From assembly GCA_028687935.1 (NCBI GenBank), contig JAQTZE010000007.1, forward strand, positions 1 through 64,000: a stretch of DNA of 64,000 nt. The letters run 5' to 3'. The DNA is from Sulfurimonas sp. Its GTDB lineage: Bacteria; Campylobacterota; Campylobacteria; Campylobacterales; Sulfurimonadaceae. Both the position numbers and the translations under genes were made by a program. The stretch's first letter is position 1. Every line of letters starts with the position of its first letter. Of this stretch, positions 54,155 through 63,390 are shown piece after piece. The notes under the pieces were generated by a model. The model was not told the DNA's origin, did not search any database, and worked only from the letters and a program-made list of their open reading frames with translations.

Positions 54155-54967
54155 CTTCGCTATTACCTCTCCAAACTTTACATGCTCTCCCGTACTAACA
54201 GTGAGTTCCAGCATCTCTTTTTGCGCTAGAATAACTATCGTAGAGCCCATCTCAAAACATCCAAAATCAGCACCTTTATCAAGATAAAGATTTTCAAATG
54301 TATATGCGTTTGGTCTCGTTGCTACTGCGTTTGTTTGGATGCGTGGCTCAAAACTCACTTGCATAACTCCAACATTTAACGCACTTACCAAAACCATGTA
54401 AAATCTTTGCTTCGCCGTTGTTTCACAAAGCAAGACAACACGCTCATTCTCTATAAACAGATTGATTCTTTTTTTAAGAGAAGGCACATTTACTGGGTAA
54501 AACTTTCCTGGAATATGTACCGCTTTTAAAACTTTTGTATTTGTAGGCATATGATAACGGTGATAATCTTTTGGTGAAAGATAAAAGTTGATAAACGTTC
54601 CATCACTGATAATATTCTTCTCATCAGCACTAAATTCACTGCCTAAAAGCTCTTCACACTTATAACGCATCCCTTTGATTTGGAGCGCATAATCTTCTTG
54701 GATGACGCCACACTCAGAGATAAATGAATCACATGGAGAGATAAAATCTTCTGCCGCTAGAGAGTAAATTCTCTCTTCTCTCAGTCTTCTTGTAAAGAGT
54801 GCATTTAAGCTTTTGTATGTACTTGGAGCATGAAATTCTCTCATATCTAGACCCATCAAAGAGACGTAACTCCCGTTGACTACTTTTTGAAACCATGTTG
54901 GAAATTTCTTAGAAGCAAACTTTCCAAAACTTTGTGAAATCGCTGATGTTATATGTCTTTTTTCCAT
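54143..54967 (-). CDS. psd: Phosphatidylserine decarboxylase
   Basis: The 274-residue proenzyme has FNFYLSPKDYHRYHMP-type active-site region (YLSPKDYHRYHMP, about 134) and the self-cleavage site GST in EMGSTIVIL (about 241), where the serine becomes the pyruvoyl group. It makes phosphatidylethanolamine. Alone here; pssA is not in the window. Its last residues share the terminator hairpin with the convergent gene. Confidence 0.94.
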   Translation of the reverse strand: MEKRHITSAISQSFGKFASKKFPTWFQKVVNGSYVSLMGLDMREFHAPSTYKSLNALFTRRLREERIYSLAAEDFISPCDSFISECGVIQEDYALQIKGMRYKCEELLGSEFSADEKNIISDGTFINFYLSPKDYHRYHMPTNTKVLKAVHIPGKFYPVNVPSLKKRINLFIENERVVLLCETTAKQRFYMVLVSALNVGVMQVSFEPRIQTNAVATRPNAYTFENLYLDKGADFGCFEMGSTIVILAQKEMLELTVSTGEHVKFGEVIAKLQI

Positions 54968-54983
54968 TCTTATCCTTTTTGTA

Positions 54984-56060
54984 TTATTCTTTAATCTTGC
55001 GTTTAGCTATCTCTTCGATTAAAACTGTTGCGTAAGAGCCTTTTGGAAGGGTAAAATTCATCTCATACTGCGCGTCCTGTGAGAGATATCGTCCTTCTAC
55101 CTGCGTCGCATAGATCCAAGCATATCTTCTTGCCCCATCTTCTTGTATCTCAGAATCAAAATCTTTTTCTATCTCGCCAGCTGTGCCACTCGAAGTTTTC
55201 ACTTTTTTTCCACAAAGCAGACCTGTAACAGAGATATCGCGTTTGTCAAATCTTTCAAGATCATGCGCATCCCCTTCATAGTCGAATAATCTTCCATACG
55301 GATAGTGCTCCATAATATCTCCGGTGATGAGTTTAAATGGATGCTTTTGTGCTTTCATCTTCGTTACTTCATCATTTGGAAAATTTAAAATCGGTTCAAG
55401 TTCTTTGACGCTAAAGCTGTTTACAAGAGAGTTGATCTCAAGACGACGACTCAGCCAAAGATTGAAAAGATGACTTTGATACGCAGAGATAAGAAGTTTT
55501 TTTATCTTCGGATTTCTCTCTTTTTTCTCACCTTTTGCAATCTGTTCACCTAAAATATGGTTGTCTCCATCATTTCCAAAACGCTGGTATCCAAAATAGT
55601 TTGGCATACCAAAATCAGCTATGTTTTTGAGTGCTTCGTCTATCTTTTTAGCAGAGGTTGGATTAACTTTTTTAAGCTTAATATAAAATCTGTTTCCCTG
55701 AAGATGCCCAATACGAATCTTATTATTATGATACGTTTTAGTGAGTATTTTGATACTTTCATGCTCAAATTTATCCAACGCTTCTTCATGTTTTCTATGC
55801 AAAGAGATATACTGTTTTGTCATCGCGTGTTTGTCTTTAAGACCTGCATAACCTATCTCTTTTTGCTGTATACCGAGATATCTTGCAAGTGCGCTTACAA
55901 GTTCTAAAGTAGATAAACTCTTTTTTCTTACAAAAAGGATAAGATGCTCACCCTCGCCTGAAAACTCATATAAAGGTATCTCTTCGACTACGAAATCTCT
56001 TGGAGTCTGTCTAAAGTGAAAATCGATACTTGCGTGAGCAAGAGAATAAAATCTATCCAT
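54984..56060 (-). CDS. truD: tRNA pseudouridine(13) synthase TruD
   Basis: The 358-residue enzyme has the TruD motifs GYAGLKDKHAMTKQYISL (catalytic aspartate at about 78), then RFYIKLKKV, and FPNYFGYQRFG-type NYFGYQRFG (about 155). It isomerises U13 of tRNA-Glu. It contains the TRUD insert domain in its middle. Psd follows 17 bases later. Confidence 0.93.
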   Translation of the reverse strand: MDRFYSLAHASIDFHFRQTPRDFVVEEIPLYEFSGEGEHLILFVRKKSLSTLELVSALARYLGIQQKEIGYAGLKDKHAMTKQYISLHRKHEEALDKFEHESIKILTKTYHNNKIRIGHLQGNRFYIKLKKVNPTSAKKIDEALKNIADFGMPNYFGYQRFGNDGDNHILGEQIAKGEKKERNPKIKKLLISAYQSHLFNLWLSRRLEINSLVNSFSVKELEPILNFPNDEVTKMKAQKHPFKLITGDIMEHYPYGRLFDYEGDAHDLERFDKRDISVTGLLCGKKVKTSSGTAGEIEKDFDSEIQEDGARRYAWIYATQVEGRYLSQDAQYEMNFTLPKGSYATVLIEEIAKRKIKE

Positions 56061-56070
56061 AATGTGCCTT

Positions 56071-56889
56071 TTAAAAATGATGCGATTTGCACCTATTTGT
56101 GTATTTCATCCTTGCCGATTTGGCGAAGATATTCAACTTTACCCTACTTTGTGCCGCGCGTTTAAGAACTGTTTTTTTCTCTCTTTTATCAAACGCCACC
56201 AACATTTCATACTCTTCTCCGCTACAGCCAACTGTTTTTTTTATTTTTTTAAAAAATTTAAAACCAATATTGTTGACTTCAGAGAGTTTATTTAAATCAC
56301 TAAAGAGTCCATCCGAGATATCCATTCCAGAACTCAAAAATCTGCTTGCGTTTTGTATAAATTTTTGTCTCAAAGTGATATTAACAAACTTTGATTGTCT
56401 ATGAATAGAGCCCAAATTTGATAATTTTTTCAAATCTCTTATCGAGCGTCCCAAACTGCCTGTATACGCTAAAAGATAATCTTTTCGAAGACCACTGCGG
56501 AGCAGAGGTTTTGTAACCTCAGAGATAATCGTAATCGTGATATCAAGTTTTGTGTTACTTATCGTATCACCACCGATAATCTCTACACCATAAAACGCAG
56601 CACTCTCTTGAAATCCTCTTGCAAGAGAACGCATCTGCTCTTTTGTGATACTCTTAGGCATCGCAACACTCAAAAGTGCATAACGAGGCTTTGCATTCAT
56701 TGCTATTGCATCTGAAATATTTACAAGCATTGATTTTTTTGCAATCTGATAGTGCGTCATCCAGCTTGTTTTAAAGTGTACATTCTCAAAAAATGCATCT
56801 TTTGAATAAACATAACCTCCAACTACGGCACCATCATCACCAATGCGCTTACTGTTAAATTGTGCGATAAAATAATTTTCTAAATTCAT
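56071..56889 (-). CDS. thiL: Thiamine-monophosphate kinase
   Basis: Start chosen at the ATG complementary to 56887-56889 (MNLENYFIAQFNS), giving 272 residues; the longer frame upstream carries no conserved sequence. It has RIGDDGAVVGGYVYSKDAFFENVHF, SDAIAMNAKPRYALL (about 65) and GGDTISNTKLDITITI (about 120). It phosphorylates thiamine monophosphate to the diphosphate. It is a short form. A TATAAT on the minus strand (complement of 56945-56950) is a likely promoter. Confidence 0.9.
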   Translation of the reverse strand: MNLENYFIAQFNSKRIGDDGAVVGGYVYSKDAFFENVHFKTSWMTHYQIAKKSMLVNISDAIAMNAKPRYALLSVAMPKSITKEQMRSLARGFQESAAFYGVEIIGGDTISNTKLDITITIISEVTKPLLRSGLRKDYLLAYTGSLGRSIRDLKKLSNLGSIHRQSKFVNITLRQKFIQNASRFLSSGMDISDGLFSDLNKLSEVNNIGFKFFKKIKKTVGCSGEEYEMLVAFDKREKKTVLKRAAQSRVKLNIFAKSARMKYTNRCKSHHF

Positions 56890-56970
56890 CAAAATTCTTA
56901 ACTTTAAGTTTTTCTTAATCGCTATCTCTATAAAATAGTGATGGATTATACCATTTATTAGGAAAACATT

Positions 56971-58203
56971 ATGAAACACTCTATCGCTAAAATATTTAGC
57001 AATCTTAACACTTATTTACTTTTTATACTTTTTATTGCTCTTGTTGGGACTTTTTTGATTATTGAACAAAAAATATCTTTTAGCAAGGTCAACAATCTTG
57101 AAAATCAAAAAAAAGTACTTACTTCTTTACTTACATTAAATATAGATGATATCAATCTTGCTCTTATCCAACTCAATGGCAAAGATGTTCTTTTAACAAG
57201 TGAAATTGAAAAACTTTATTCTATCAATCAATACAACTTTACAGAGAAATTTTTTCTTGGACATGAAGAAGAATACCTTGTAGATTTAAATGATTTAGAA
57301 AACGCAACAAAGGTTTTTCTAAAAGATGCCAATTTTTACTACACAATGCACGTAAACGCAGTACTTTTTGGGAATATTGAGACACTTGAAGTTCAAGCAA
57401 AAGCGAAAATGCAAGCTTCTTTTGATCTTCTCAATAATCATATAAATACCATGCTTATCAAAAATATAAACTATGATGTACAAAAGTTCAATATAATCGA
57501 AAATCTGGCTCTTGTATCATTAGTGATTATTTTAATTGCTACACTTTGGTACAGAAAGAGGCTCAATAGCATCTACGAAGATATCAGTTTTTTATACACT
57601 ATAAAAACACAAAAAAGTGATCATGTTATCTTTACGCAAGAGATGGATGCCATTGCCCTCAGAATGAATAGAAAAGTATCCGTTAGTAGCAATCCTGAAT
57701 TTACAGATCAACTCACAGGTATCAATAACTTCAAAGGTATGCTCACATCGTATCGACAAAAAAAAGGTATCAAAGATCAGAACTATCTCTCAGTTACGCT
57801 ATTATCAATAGATAACATTTCACAGACAGATACAATATATTCGCAAGATCTTATTCACTCTATCCTGAAAAAAGTAGCCTTTTCTCTCTCGTTATATGAG
57901 CAACCAACTGATGTTATCGCCAGAATTGACGAGAATCTGTTTGTATTAATTTTCTCACGTAGTAGCAAAGAACTCTGTTTTAAAGATATTGAAAAAGTAC
58001 ATCAAAGTCTCTCTGAGATAAAAATCAGTACTCCAGATCAAGGTATTGTCCATATCTCTGTTAGTGCTGGTTTTGCAGTAAAACAAAACAAAGCACATCT
58101 TGAAGAGACTATAAAAGTTTCTAAAGGTATCCTAGAATTTGCTCAATCAAGCGGCGGAAATAAAATATATCAGATAAAAGATGTAGCGAATCGTAATCTA
58201 TAA
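56971..58203 (+). CDS. Membrane protein with a degenerate GGDEF domain
   Basis: The 410-residue protein has two transmembrane helices (about 12-31 and 172-192) flanking a periplasmic sensor region of about 140 residues. A C-terminal GGDEF-like fold starts at TDQLTGINNFKGML (about 247-260). Where an active enzyme has GGDEF, this has RIDENLFVLIF (about 316-326), so diguanylate cyclase activity is unlikely. It may bind c-di-GMP, GTP or a partner. It faces thiL divergently. Confidence 0.75.
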   Translation: MKHSIAKIFSNLNTYLLFILFIALVGTFLIIEQKISFSKVNNLENQKKVLTSLLTLNIDDINLALIQLNGKDVLLTSEIEKLYSINQYNFTEKFFLGHEEEYLVDLNDLENATKVFLKDANFYYTMHVNAVLFGNIETLEVQAKAKMQASFDLLNNHINTMLIKNINYDVQKFNIIENLALVSLVIILIATLWYRKRLNSIYEDISFLYTIKTQKSDHVIFTQEMDAIALRMNRKVSVSSNPEFTDQLTGINNFKGMLTSYRQKKGIKDQNYLSVTLLSIDNISQTDTIYSQDLIHSILKKVAFSLSLYEQPTDVIARIDENLFVLIFSRSSKELCFKDIEKVHQSLSEIKISTPDQGIVHISVSAGFAVKQNKAHLEETIKVSKGILEFAQSSGGNKIYQIKDVANRNL

Positions 58204-58215
58204 TCTTAGATTACG
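58192..58215. terminator. Hairpin at the end of the GGDEF-like gene
   Basis: CGTAATCTA (58192-58200) and TAGATTACG (58207-58215) form a nine-base stem with a six-base loop. It includes the stop codon. No T-run follows, so termination is uncertain. Confidence 0.5.
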
Positions 58216-58304
58216 ACAACTTCCCCTCCAATCAAAGGCACATAAACATCTCGATGTGTCTCAAATTGTAACAAAGTATAAGTTCCCAAAAACAAAGCTT
58301 CCAT
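58206..58304 (-). other. 32-codon open frame of doubtful status
   Basis: The minus strand has an ATG frame MEALFLGTYTLLQFETHRD and on, ending EVVVI, in the only space between the GGDEF-like gene and sdhA. It has no clear ribosome site, and a stop is directly upstream of the ATG. It could be a remnant of a larger gene; I would not annotate it as expressed. Confidence 0.2.
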
Positions 58305-58330
58305 TTAATATTCAATAAGTCTACTCACGA

Positions 58331-58336
58331 TATAAT
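58331..58336 (+). promoter_or_regulatory. Probable -10 box for sdhABE
   Basis: TATAAT at 58331-58336 is 36 bases before the sdhA ATG, with GAAGGAAAG as ribosome site. Confidence 0.55.
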
Positions 58337-58371
58337 CAGCATTATTTTAGTTCTTTATTGAAGGAAAGTTA

Positions 58372-60084
58372 ATGAGTATTCCTATTTATACATATGATGC
58401 GATTGTCGTTGGTGCAGGTCTTGCGGGATGTGCAGCAGCGAGAGAGTTACAAAACGCAGGAAAAAAAGTTGCTGTAATCACAAAGCTTCACCCACTTAGA
58501 AGTCATTCTGGTGCAGCACAAGGTGGCATAAACGCAGCGTTTAGTGACAAAGACAGTGTAGAGTTACACGAATTTGATACGGTAAAAGGTTCAGACTATC
58601 TTGCTGATCAAGATGCAGTTGAATTTATGTGTCAAAAAGCACCTGAGACTATCAGATGGATAGAAAGAATGGGAGCTGCGTTTAGCAGAACTCCAGATGG
58701 AAAGATTGCACAACGCCCTTTTGGTGGTCAATCTTCTCCTCGTGCATGTTTTGCAAAAGATAGAACAGGTTTGACGCTTTTACAAACTATCTACGAACAA
58801 GCACACCGTGCAGGTGTAAAGTTTTGGGATGAGTGGTATGCTGCGGATATCATCTATAAAGATGGAAAAGTATCGGGTGTCGTTGCGTTTAATATCCGTG
58901 ATATGCAAACAGTTATCTTCAATGCAAAATCTGTAATGTTCGCAACAGGCGGATATGCACGTTCATACAAGATTAACTCTAACGCACACGCAAACACAGG
59001 TGATGGTCTCTCTATCGTAGCACGTCATGGTCTTCCACTCGAAGATATGGAGTTTGTTCAGTTTCACCCATCTGGTTTATCAGGTAATGGTGTTTTGATC
59101 TCTGAAGCTGCTCGTGGTGAAGGTGGAAGACTTTTCAACTCACTTGGCGAGAGATTTATGGAAAAATACGCTCCAAACGCAATGGAACTCGCTTCACGCG
59201 ACGTTGTTGCTCGCGCTATTTTAAATGAGATCAGAGAAGGACGCGGTGTCGGTCCAAGAAAAGATGCTGTGTTTATCGATGTAACACACCTTGGAAAAGA
59301 TCTCATTATGCAAAAGCTTCCAGAGCTTCGTGAACTAGCTATCACATTTTTAGGTCTTGATATGATCAAAGAGCCTATCCTTATCTCTGCAACTGCACAC
59401 TACTCTATGGGTGGTATTCCGGTTAATATCGCAGGAAATGTCCGCAAAAACAATGAAGAGTTTGTAGAAGGTTTCTATGCTGCAGGTGAATGTTCATGTG
59501 TATCCGTGCATGGTGCAAACCGTCTTGGTGCAAACTCTGTGCTTGAAGCACTCCTCTTTGGTCGTTTTGTTGGTAAGACAATGGTCAAAGAGATTGATAC
59601 TATCGAACTCCGTCCCGCAACTGTTTCTGATGCTGATACTGCTCTCGCTGAGATGCAGTTTATCCTTCAAAATAATGGGGATGAAAGCATTACAGTGCTT
59701 CGTGAAGAGTTACAACAATGTATGACAGCAAACGCAGGTGCGTTTAGAACAAAAGAGACACTTGAAATTGCTATTGCTACAATAAAAGATTTACGTGCAA
59801 GATTTCAGCATATTCGTATCAAAGACAAATCAACAGTTTTCAATACTGAACTGCAAGAAGCTATCGAATTTGGCCACATGCTTGACTACTCTGCGTTTAT
59901 CGTAGAGAGTGCTGTTGCAAGAAATGAGAGCCGTGGTGCACACTATAGAGAAGATTTTGAAACACGTGATGATGAAAACTTCTTAAAACACACAATGGCT
60001 TATATGGATAACAACGGAAATATCGAACTTGATTACATGGATGTTGTTCTAGGCAAACATGAGCTTAAAGCTAGAAACTACTAA
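58372..60084 (+). CDS. sdhA: Fumarate reductase/succinate dehydrogenase flavoprotein (type E)
   Basis: The 570-residue flavoprotein has VVGAGLAGCAAAREL (about 12-26), the FAD-histidine region RSHSGAAQGGINAAF (about 44-58), the substrate arginine/histidine stretches SPRACFAKDRTG and HYSMGGIPVN (about 343), and GANRLGANSVLEAL. It has no Tat or Sec signal, so it acts in the cytoplasm, unlike periplasmic Mfr of Campylobacter. It may run either way; in the reductive TCA cycle it would reduce fumarate. It leads an operon with sdhB and sdhE. Confidence 0.92.
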   Translation: MSIPIYTYDAIVVGAGLAGCAAARELQNAGKKVAVITKLHPLRSHSGAAQGGINAAFSDKDSVELHEFDTVKGSDYLADQDAVEFMCQKAPETIRWIERMGAAFSRTPDGKIAQRPFGGQSSPRACFAKDRTGLTLLQTIYEQAHRAGVKFWDEWYAADIIYKDGKVSGVVAFNIRDMQTVIFNAKSVMFATGGYARSYKINSNAHANTGDGLSIVARHGLPLEDMEFVQFHPSGLSGNGVLISEAARGEGGRLFNSLGERFMEKYAPNAMELASRDVVARAILNEIREGRGVGPRKDAVFIDVTHLGKDLIMQKLPELRELAITFLGLDMIKEPILISATAHYSMGGIPVNIAGNVRKNNEEFVEGFYAAGECSCVSVHGANRLGANSVLEALLFGRFVGKTMVKEIDTIELRPATVSDADTALAEMQFILQNNGDESITVLREELQQCMTANAGAFRTKETLEIAIATIKDLRARFQHIRIKDKSTVFNTELQEAIEFGHMLDYSAFIVESAVARNESRGAHYREDFETRDDENFLKHTMAYMDNNGNIELDYMDVVLGKHELKARNY

Positions 60085-60093
60085 GGGGAAGTT

Positions 60094-61074
60094 ATGAGTA
60101 CACATACAATTACCACACAAAAAGTAAACTTCAAAGTATTCCGTTTCAATGCTGATGAAGATTACCTTCCATACTATGATGACTATACTATGGAAGTGAC
60201 TTCAGAAGAAGTTGTGCTAGATATTTTAAATAGAATCAAATGGGATCATGATGGTAGTTTTTCTTATCGTCGTAGCTGCCGCCACGGTATTTGTGGAGCT
60301 TGTGCTATCAAGGTAAATGGTCGATCTACTCTCGCATGTAAAGAGAGTATGAATAAGATGGTTGAGCTTTTTGGAAGCGATCTTGTATTTGAGCCACTGA
60401 GCATCAAACGCGCTGTTAAAGATATGATCATCGACAAAAAAGATTTCTGGGAAAAACATGATGCAATCCATCCGTATCTCATCTCTGATGTTGATGAACA
60501 TCCTGAACATGAGCACTTAGTAACACCTGAAGAAGCAGAAGAACTCAACGAAGCAGATTTATGTATCCAGTGTGGTGCATGTCACTATGCTTGTCCAGTT
60601 GTAGAGATCAATGAAGACTTCTTTGGTCCTGCTGCGTTTGCTAAGGCATACCGTTTTGAAGCGGATGTTCGTGATGATGCACATACTCTCAGACTTTTAG
60701 AGCTTCATGAAGAAAAACAAGGCGTTTGGGACTGTGTCAAATGTATGGAGTGTGCTGAAGTATGTCCAAAAGATGTTAATCCAATAGAAAAAATTACAAA
60801 ACTACACAATATGCTCTTTAGAGAAGGTGTAGCGACGTCAAATGTCGCTACACGTCACGCAGTTGGATTCAAGCACTCAATTGCCAAAAATGGTGTCCTT
60901 GATGAGGGTGGACTTGTTCTTTATTCTGAAGGTCTAGGTATTGTCAAACATATCCCTGTAGCACTCAGAATGTTTGTAAAAGGTAAAATAGTTCCACCAT
61001 GGGGCATTACAAAATCAGACAACCTTGATGAGATCCAAAAACTTGTAAAATCTTCATCTACAGCTAAGTTCTAG
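60094..61074 (+). CDS. sdhB: Fumarate reductase/succinate dehydrogenase iron-sulfur protein (type E)
   Basis: The 326-residue protein has the [2Fe-2S] set SCRHGICGACAIKV with a later STLAC (about 65-90), and two cubane-type sets CIQCGACHYACPV (about 151) and CVKCMECAEVCPK (about 214). It is longer than classic SdhB, as expected for the type E enzymes that hand electrons to a CCG-domain subunit. It follows sdhA by nine bases. Confidence 0.92.
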   Translation: MSTHTITTQKVNFKVFRFNADEDYLPYYDDYTMEVTSEEVVLDILNRIKWDHDGSFSYRRSCRHGICGACAIKVNGRSTLACKESMNKMVELFGSDLVFEPLSIKRAVKDMIIDKKDFWEKHDAIHPYLISDVDEHPEHEHLVTPEEAEELNEADLCIQCGACHYACPVVEINEDFFGPAAFAKAYRFEADVRDDAHTLRLLELHEEKQGVWDCVKCMECAEVCPKDVNPIEKITKLHNMLFREGVATSNVATRHAVGFKHSIAKNGVLDEGGLVLYSEGLGIVKHIPVALRMFVKGKIVPPWGITKSDNLDEIQKLVKSSSTAKF

Positions 61075-61084
61075 GAGTAAAGAT

Positions 61085-61966
61085 ATGAAAAAATTAAAAT
61101 ATGCACTTTTTACGGGTTGTACAGCAAAACAAAGTACTCCTGAGCAAATGATGTCAACTCTCGCCGTAGCAGATAAGCTCGGAATCGAACTTGTAGAACT
61201 CACAGAGGCTTCTTGTTGTGGAGCTTCTCACCTTCAGGATTATGATGACTTTTTGTCTTTAGTTCTCAATGCAAGAAATATCGCGTATGCTGAAAAGCAT
61301 GGTCTCACAATGGTCACTATTTGTAACACATGTCAACTCAACACTGCCATGACTAAACACCGTTTAGATAAAGATGCTGCATTAAAAGCACGTGTTAATG
61401 AAAAGCTTGGAGAAGTTGGTTTGGAGTACAAAGGTACTTCTATGGTAACACATTTCTTGTATGCTATTATTGATGATTTTGGTCTTGATAAAATCAAGGA
61501 GATGGTTGTCACACCACTGAGCCAATTTAACATTGCACCATTTTATGGTTGTCACAATATCCGTCCTTCTGAACTTCAGAATGAAACGCATAAAAAACCT
61601 GAAAGCGCATATCGCCCTACTTCACTAGATGATCTTATCATCGCATGTGGCGGTATGAATGTTGATTATGAAGAGAAAAATAAATGCTGTGGTTTCCATG
61701 TTGAGCTTCAGGCACCTCGTACAGCTGCAATCCTTACAGGAAACGCAATTGCAGGGGCTATGGATAACAATGCAGACTGGATGGTCACACCTTGCCCTCT
61801 TTGTCACTTAAAACTTGATACACAAACAGGCCATGCTTCTGAAGCAATCGGCCGTGAAGTAGCACTTCCTGTACTTCATATGCAACAGATGCTAGGTCTT
61901 GCTCTTGGCTGTTCTGCTGAGCAACTTGGATTGAAACATCACCTTACAAAAGTAAACTTTATCTAG
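61085..61966 (+). CDS. sdhE: Succinate dehydrogenase type E membrane-docking subunit (HdrB-like)
   Basis: The 293-residue protein has FTGCTAKQSTPE at the start and two CCG domains: SCCGASHLQ (about 43) with CNTCQLN (about 80), and KCCGFHVELQ (about 205) with CPLCHLKL (about 243). This is the HdrB-type subunit that replaces the haem-bearing membrane anchors. It links the complex to the membrane and quinone, partly by amphipathic helices. A ten-base-stem hairpin follows. Confidence 0.9.
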   Translation: MKKLKYALFTGCTAKQSTPEQMMSTLAVADKLGIELVELTEASCCGASHLQDYDDFLSLVLNARNIAYAEKHGLTMVTICNTCQLNTAMTKHRLDKDAALKARVNEKLGEVGLEYKGTSMVTHFLYAIIDDFGLDKIKEMVVTPLSQFNIAPFYGCHNIRPSELQNETHKKPESAYRPTSLDDLIIACGGMNVDYEEKNKCCGFHVELQAPRTAAILTGNAIAGAMDNNADWMVTPCPLCHLKLDTQTGHASEAIGREVALPVLHMQQMLGLALGCSAEQLGLKHHLTKVNFI

Positions 61967-61973
61967 CTATCAC

Positions 61974-61997
61974 ATCAAAGGAAGTAATTCCTTTGAT
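61974..61997. terminator. Hairpin after sdhABE
   Basis: ATCAAAGGAA (61974-61983) and TTCCTTTGAT (61988-61997) form a perfect ten-base stem with the loop GTAA. No T-run follows, but its place after the operon supports a terminator or mRNA-stabilising role. Confidence 0.7.
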
Positions 61998-62071
61998 TAG
62001 ACTACATTTAGGGCTCACAAACCTAAGTATTTTTTATAAAACTTCACAAACTACAATCATATGGAAATCTT

Positions 62072-62848
62072 ATGTCAAACTCAATAGAAATCATCTCATG
62101 GAACGTCAATGGCATACGTGCTGTAGCGAACAAAGAAGCGCTTAAATGGATAGATGAGCGACAGACTGATATCTTATGTCTCCAAGAGATAAAAGCGCTT
62201 GAGGAGCAGATACCGCAAGACCTTTTTGCTAAAGAGTATCAAGAGAGCTTTGTAAACTCCGCAACCAAAAAAGGCTACAGCGGCACGATGACATGGAGTA
62301 CACTTCAAAGTGATTATCACTCAACATGTGATCATGTAGATACCACGGCAGAAGGTCGAATCGTTGAGACCCATTATGGCGATATCGCCCTTTTTAATGT
62401 CTATTTTCCCAATGGACAAAAAGATGAAGAGCGCTTGGCGCATAAGATGAAGTTTTATGATAACTTTTTAGCCCACTGTGAAGCCTTACGCAAAGAGGGA
62501 AAATCTATCATCATCTGTGGAGATGTCAATACAGCTCATAAAGAGATAGACCTCAAAAACCCAAAAGCAAACTCGAAAACTTCGGGCTTTTTACCAATAG
62601 AGCGAGAGTGGATAGACAAACTGCTTGACCATGGATATATTGATACCTTTCGATACGTCAACGGAGACGAAGCTGATCGATATAGTTGGTGGTCGTATCG
62701 TGCCTCTGCTAGAGTTAACAATGTCGGCTGGAGAATAGATTATTTCTTCATCTCAGAAGATTTAGCAGAAAACCTTGAAGATGCGTTTATCCTTGATTAT
62801 ATTGAAGGCTCAGACCATTGCCCAGTCGGAATTAGGCTCAGTATTTAA
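62072..62848 (+). CDS. xthA: Exodeoxyribonuclease III (AP endonuclease)
   Basis: The 258-residue protein has ISWNVNGIRAV (about 6-16), LCLQEIKA (catalytic glutamate, about 39), CGDVNTAHKEIDL (about 149) and the terminal GSDHCPVGI. It repairs abasic sites and has 3'-5' exonuclease activity. It meets mogA end to end with no spacer. Confidence 0.95.
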   Translation: MSNSIEIISWNVNGIRAVANKEALKWIDERQTDILCLQEIKALEEQIPQDLFAKEYQESFVNSATKKGYSGTMTWSTLQSDYHSTCDHVDTTAEGRIVETHYGDIALFNVYFPNGQKDEERLAHKMKFYDNFLAHCEALRKEGKSIIICGDVNTAHKEIDLKNPKANSKTSGFLPIEREWIDKLLDHGYIDTFRYVNGDEADRYSWWSYRASARVNNVGWRIDYFFISEDLAENLEDAFILDYIEGSDHCPVGIRLSI

Positions 62849-63382
62849 CTACTTTGCCTTTGGTCTGAAAGCTTTTATTACATCTTCATTTGTCTCTATA
62901 AACGGTCCTTCAATAAGGTCTATACAGTAAGGAACAGCTGGAAAAACCGCATCCAAACATTCCCGAATAGATTTTGGTTTACCAGGAAGATTAATAATGA
63001 GAGATTTTCCTCGTATACCAGCAGTCTGACGTGATAAAATGGCTGTAGGGACATATTGCAGACTCACCTGACGCATAAGTTCACCAAAACCAGGCATCAT
63101 CTTTTGACATACATTTTCAGTTGCCTCAGGCGTTACATCTCGAAGCGCCGGACCAGTTCCACCCGTTGTCACGACCAAACAACATCCTGCCTCATCACAC
63201 AGCTCTTTCATAGTCGCTTCAAGTATATCTTGCTCATCAGGAATACATCTATAGACTATCTCAAACTCACTTTTGAGATAATCTTTCATAGTTTCTTGAA
63301 TAGCAACTCCAGAAATATCTTCATAGATACCTTTACTAGCTCTGTCACTCGCGGTTATTACACCTATTTTAATTTCACTCAT
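62849..63382 (-). CDS. mogA: Molybdopterin adenylyltransferase
   Basis: The 177-residue protein has GVITASDRASKGIYEDISG (about 7-25), TTGGTGPALRDVTPEAT (about 72-88) and the substrate-loop NLPGKPKSI (about 132). It adenylylates molybdopterin before molybdenum insertion. It implies molybdoenzymes such as nitrate or formate dehydrogenase elsewhere. It follows bioV on the same strand. Confidence 0.93.
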   Translation of the reverse strand: MSEIKIGVITASDRASKGIYEDISGVAIQETMKDYLKSEFEIVYRCIPDEQDILEATMKELCDEAGCCLVVTTGGTGPALRDVTPEATENVCQKMMPGFGELMRQVSLQYVPTAILSRQTAGIRGKSLIINLPGKPKSIRECLDAVFPAVPYCIDLIEGPFIETNEDVIKAFRPKAK

Positions 63383-63390
63383 TTTCTCTC

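Noticed and set aside
56890-56979. N-terminal extension of ThiL
   Set aside because: The sequence has no ThiL similarity and runs over the divergent promoter region and start of the GGDEF-like gene.
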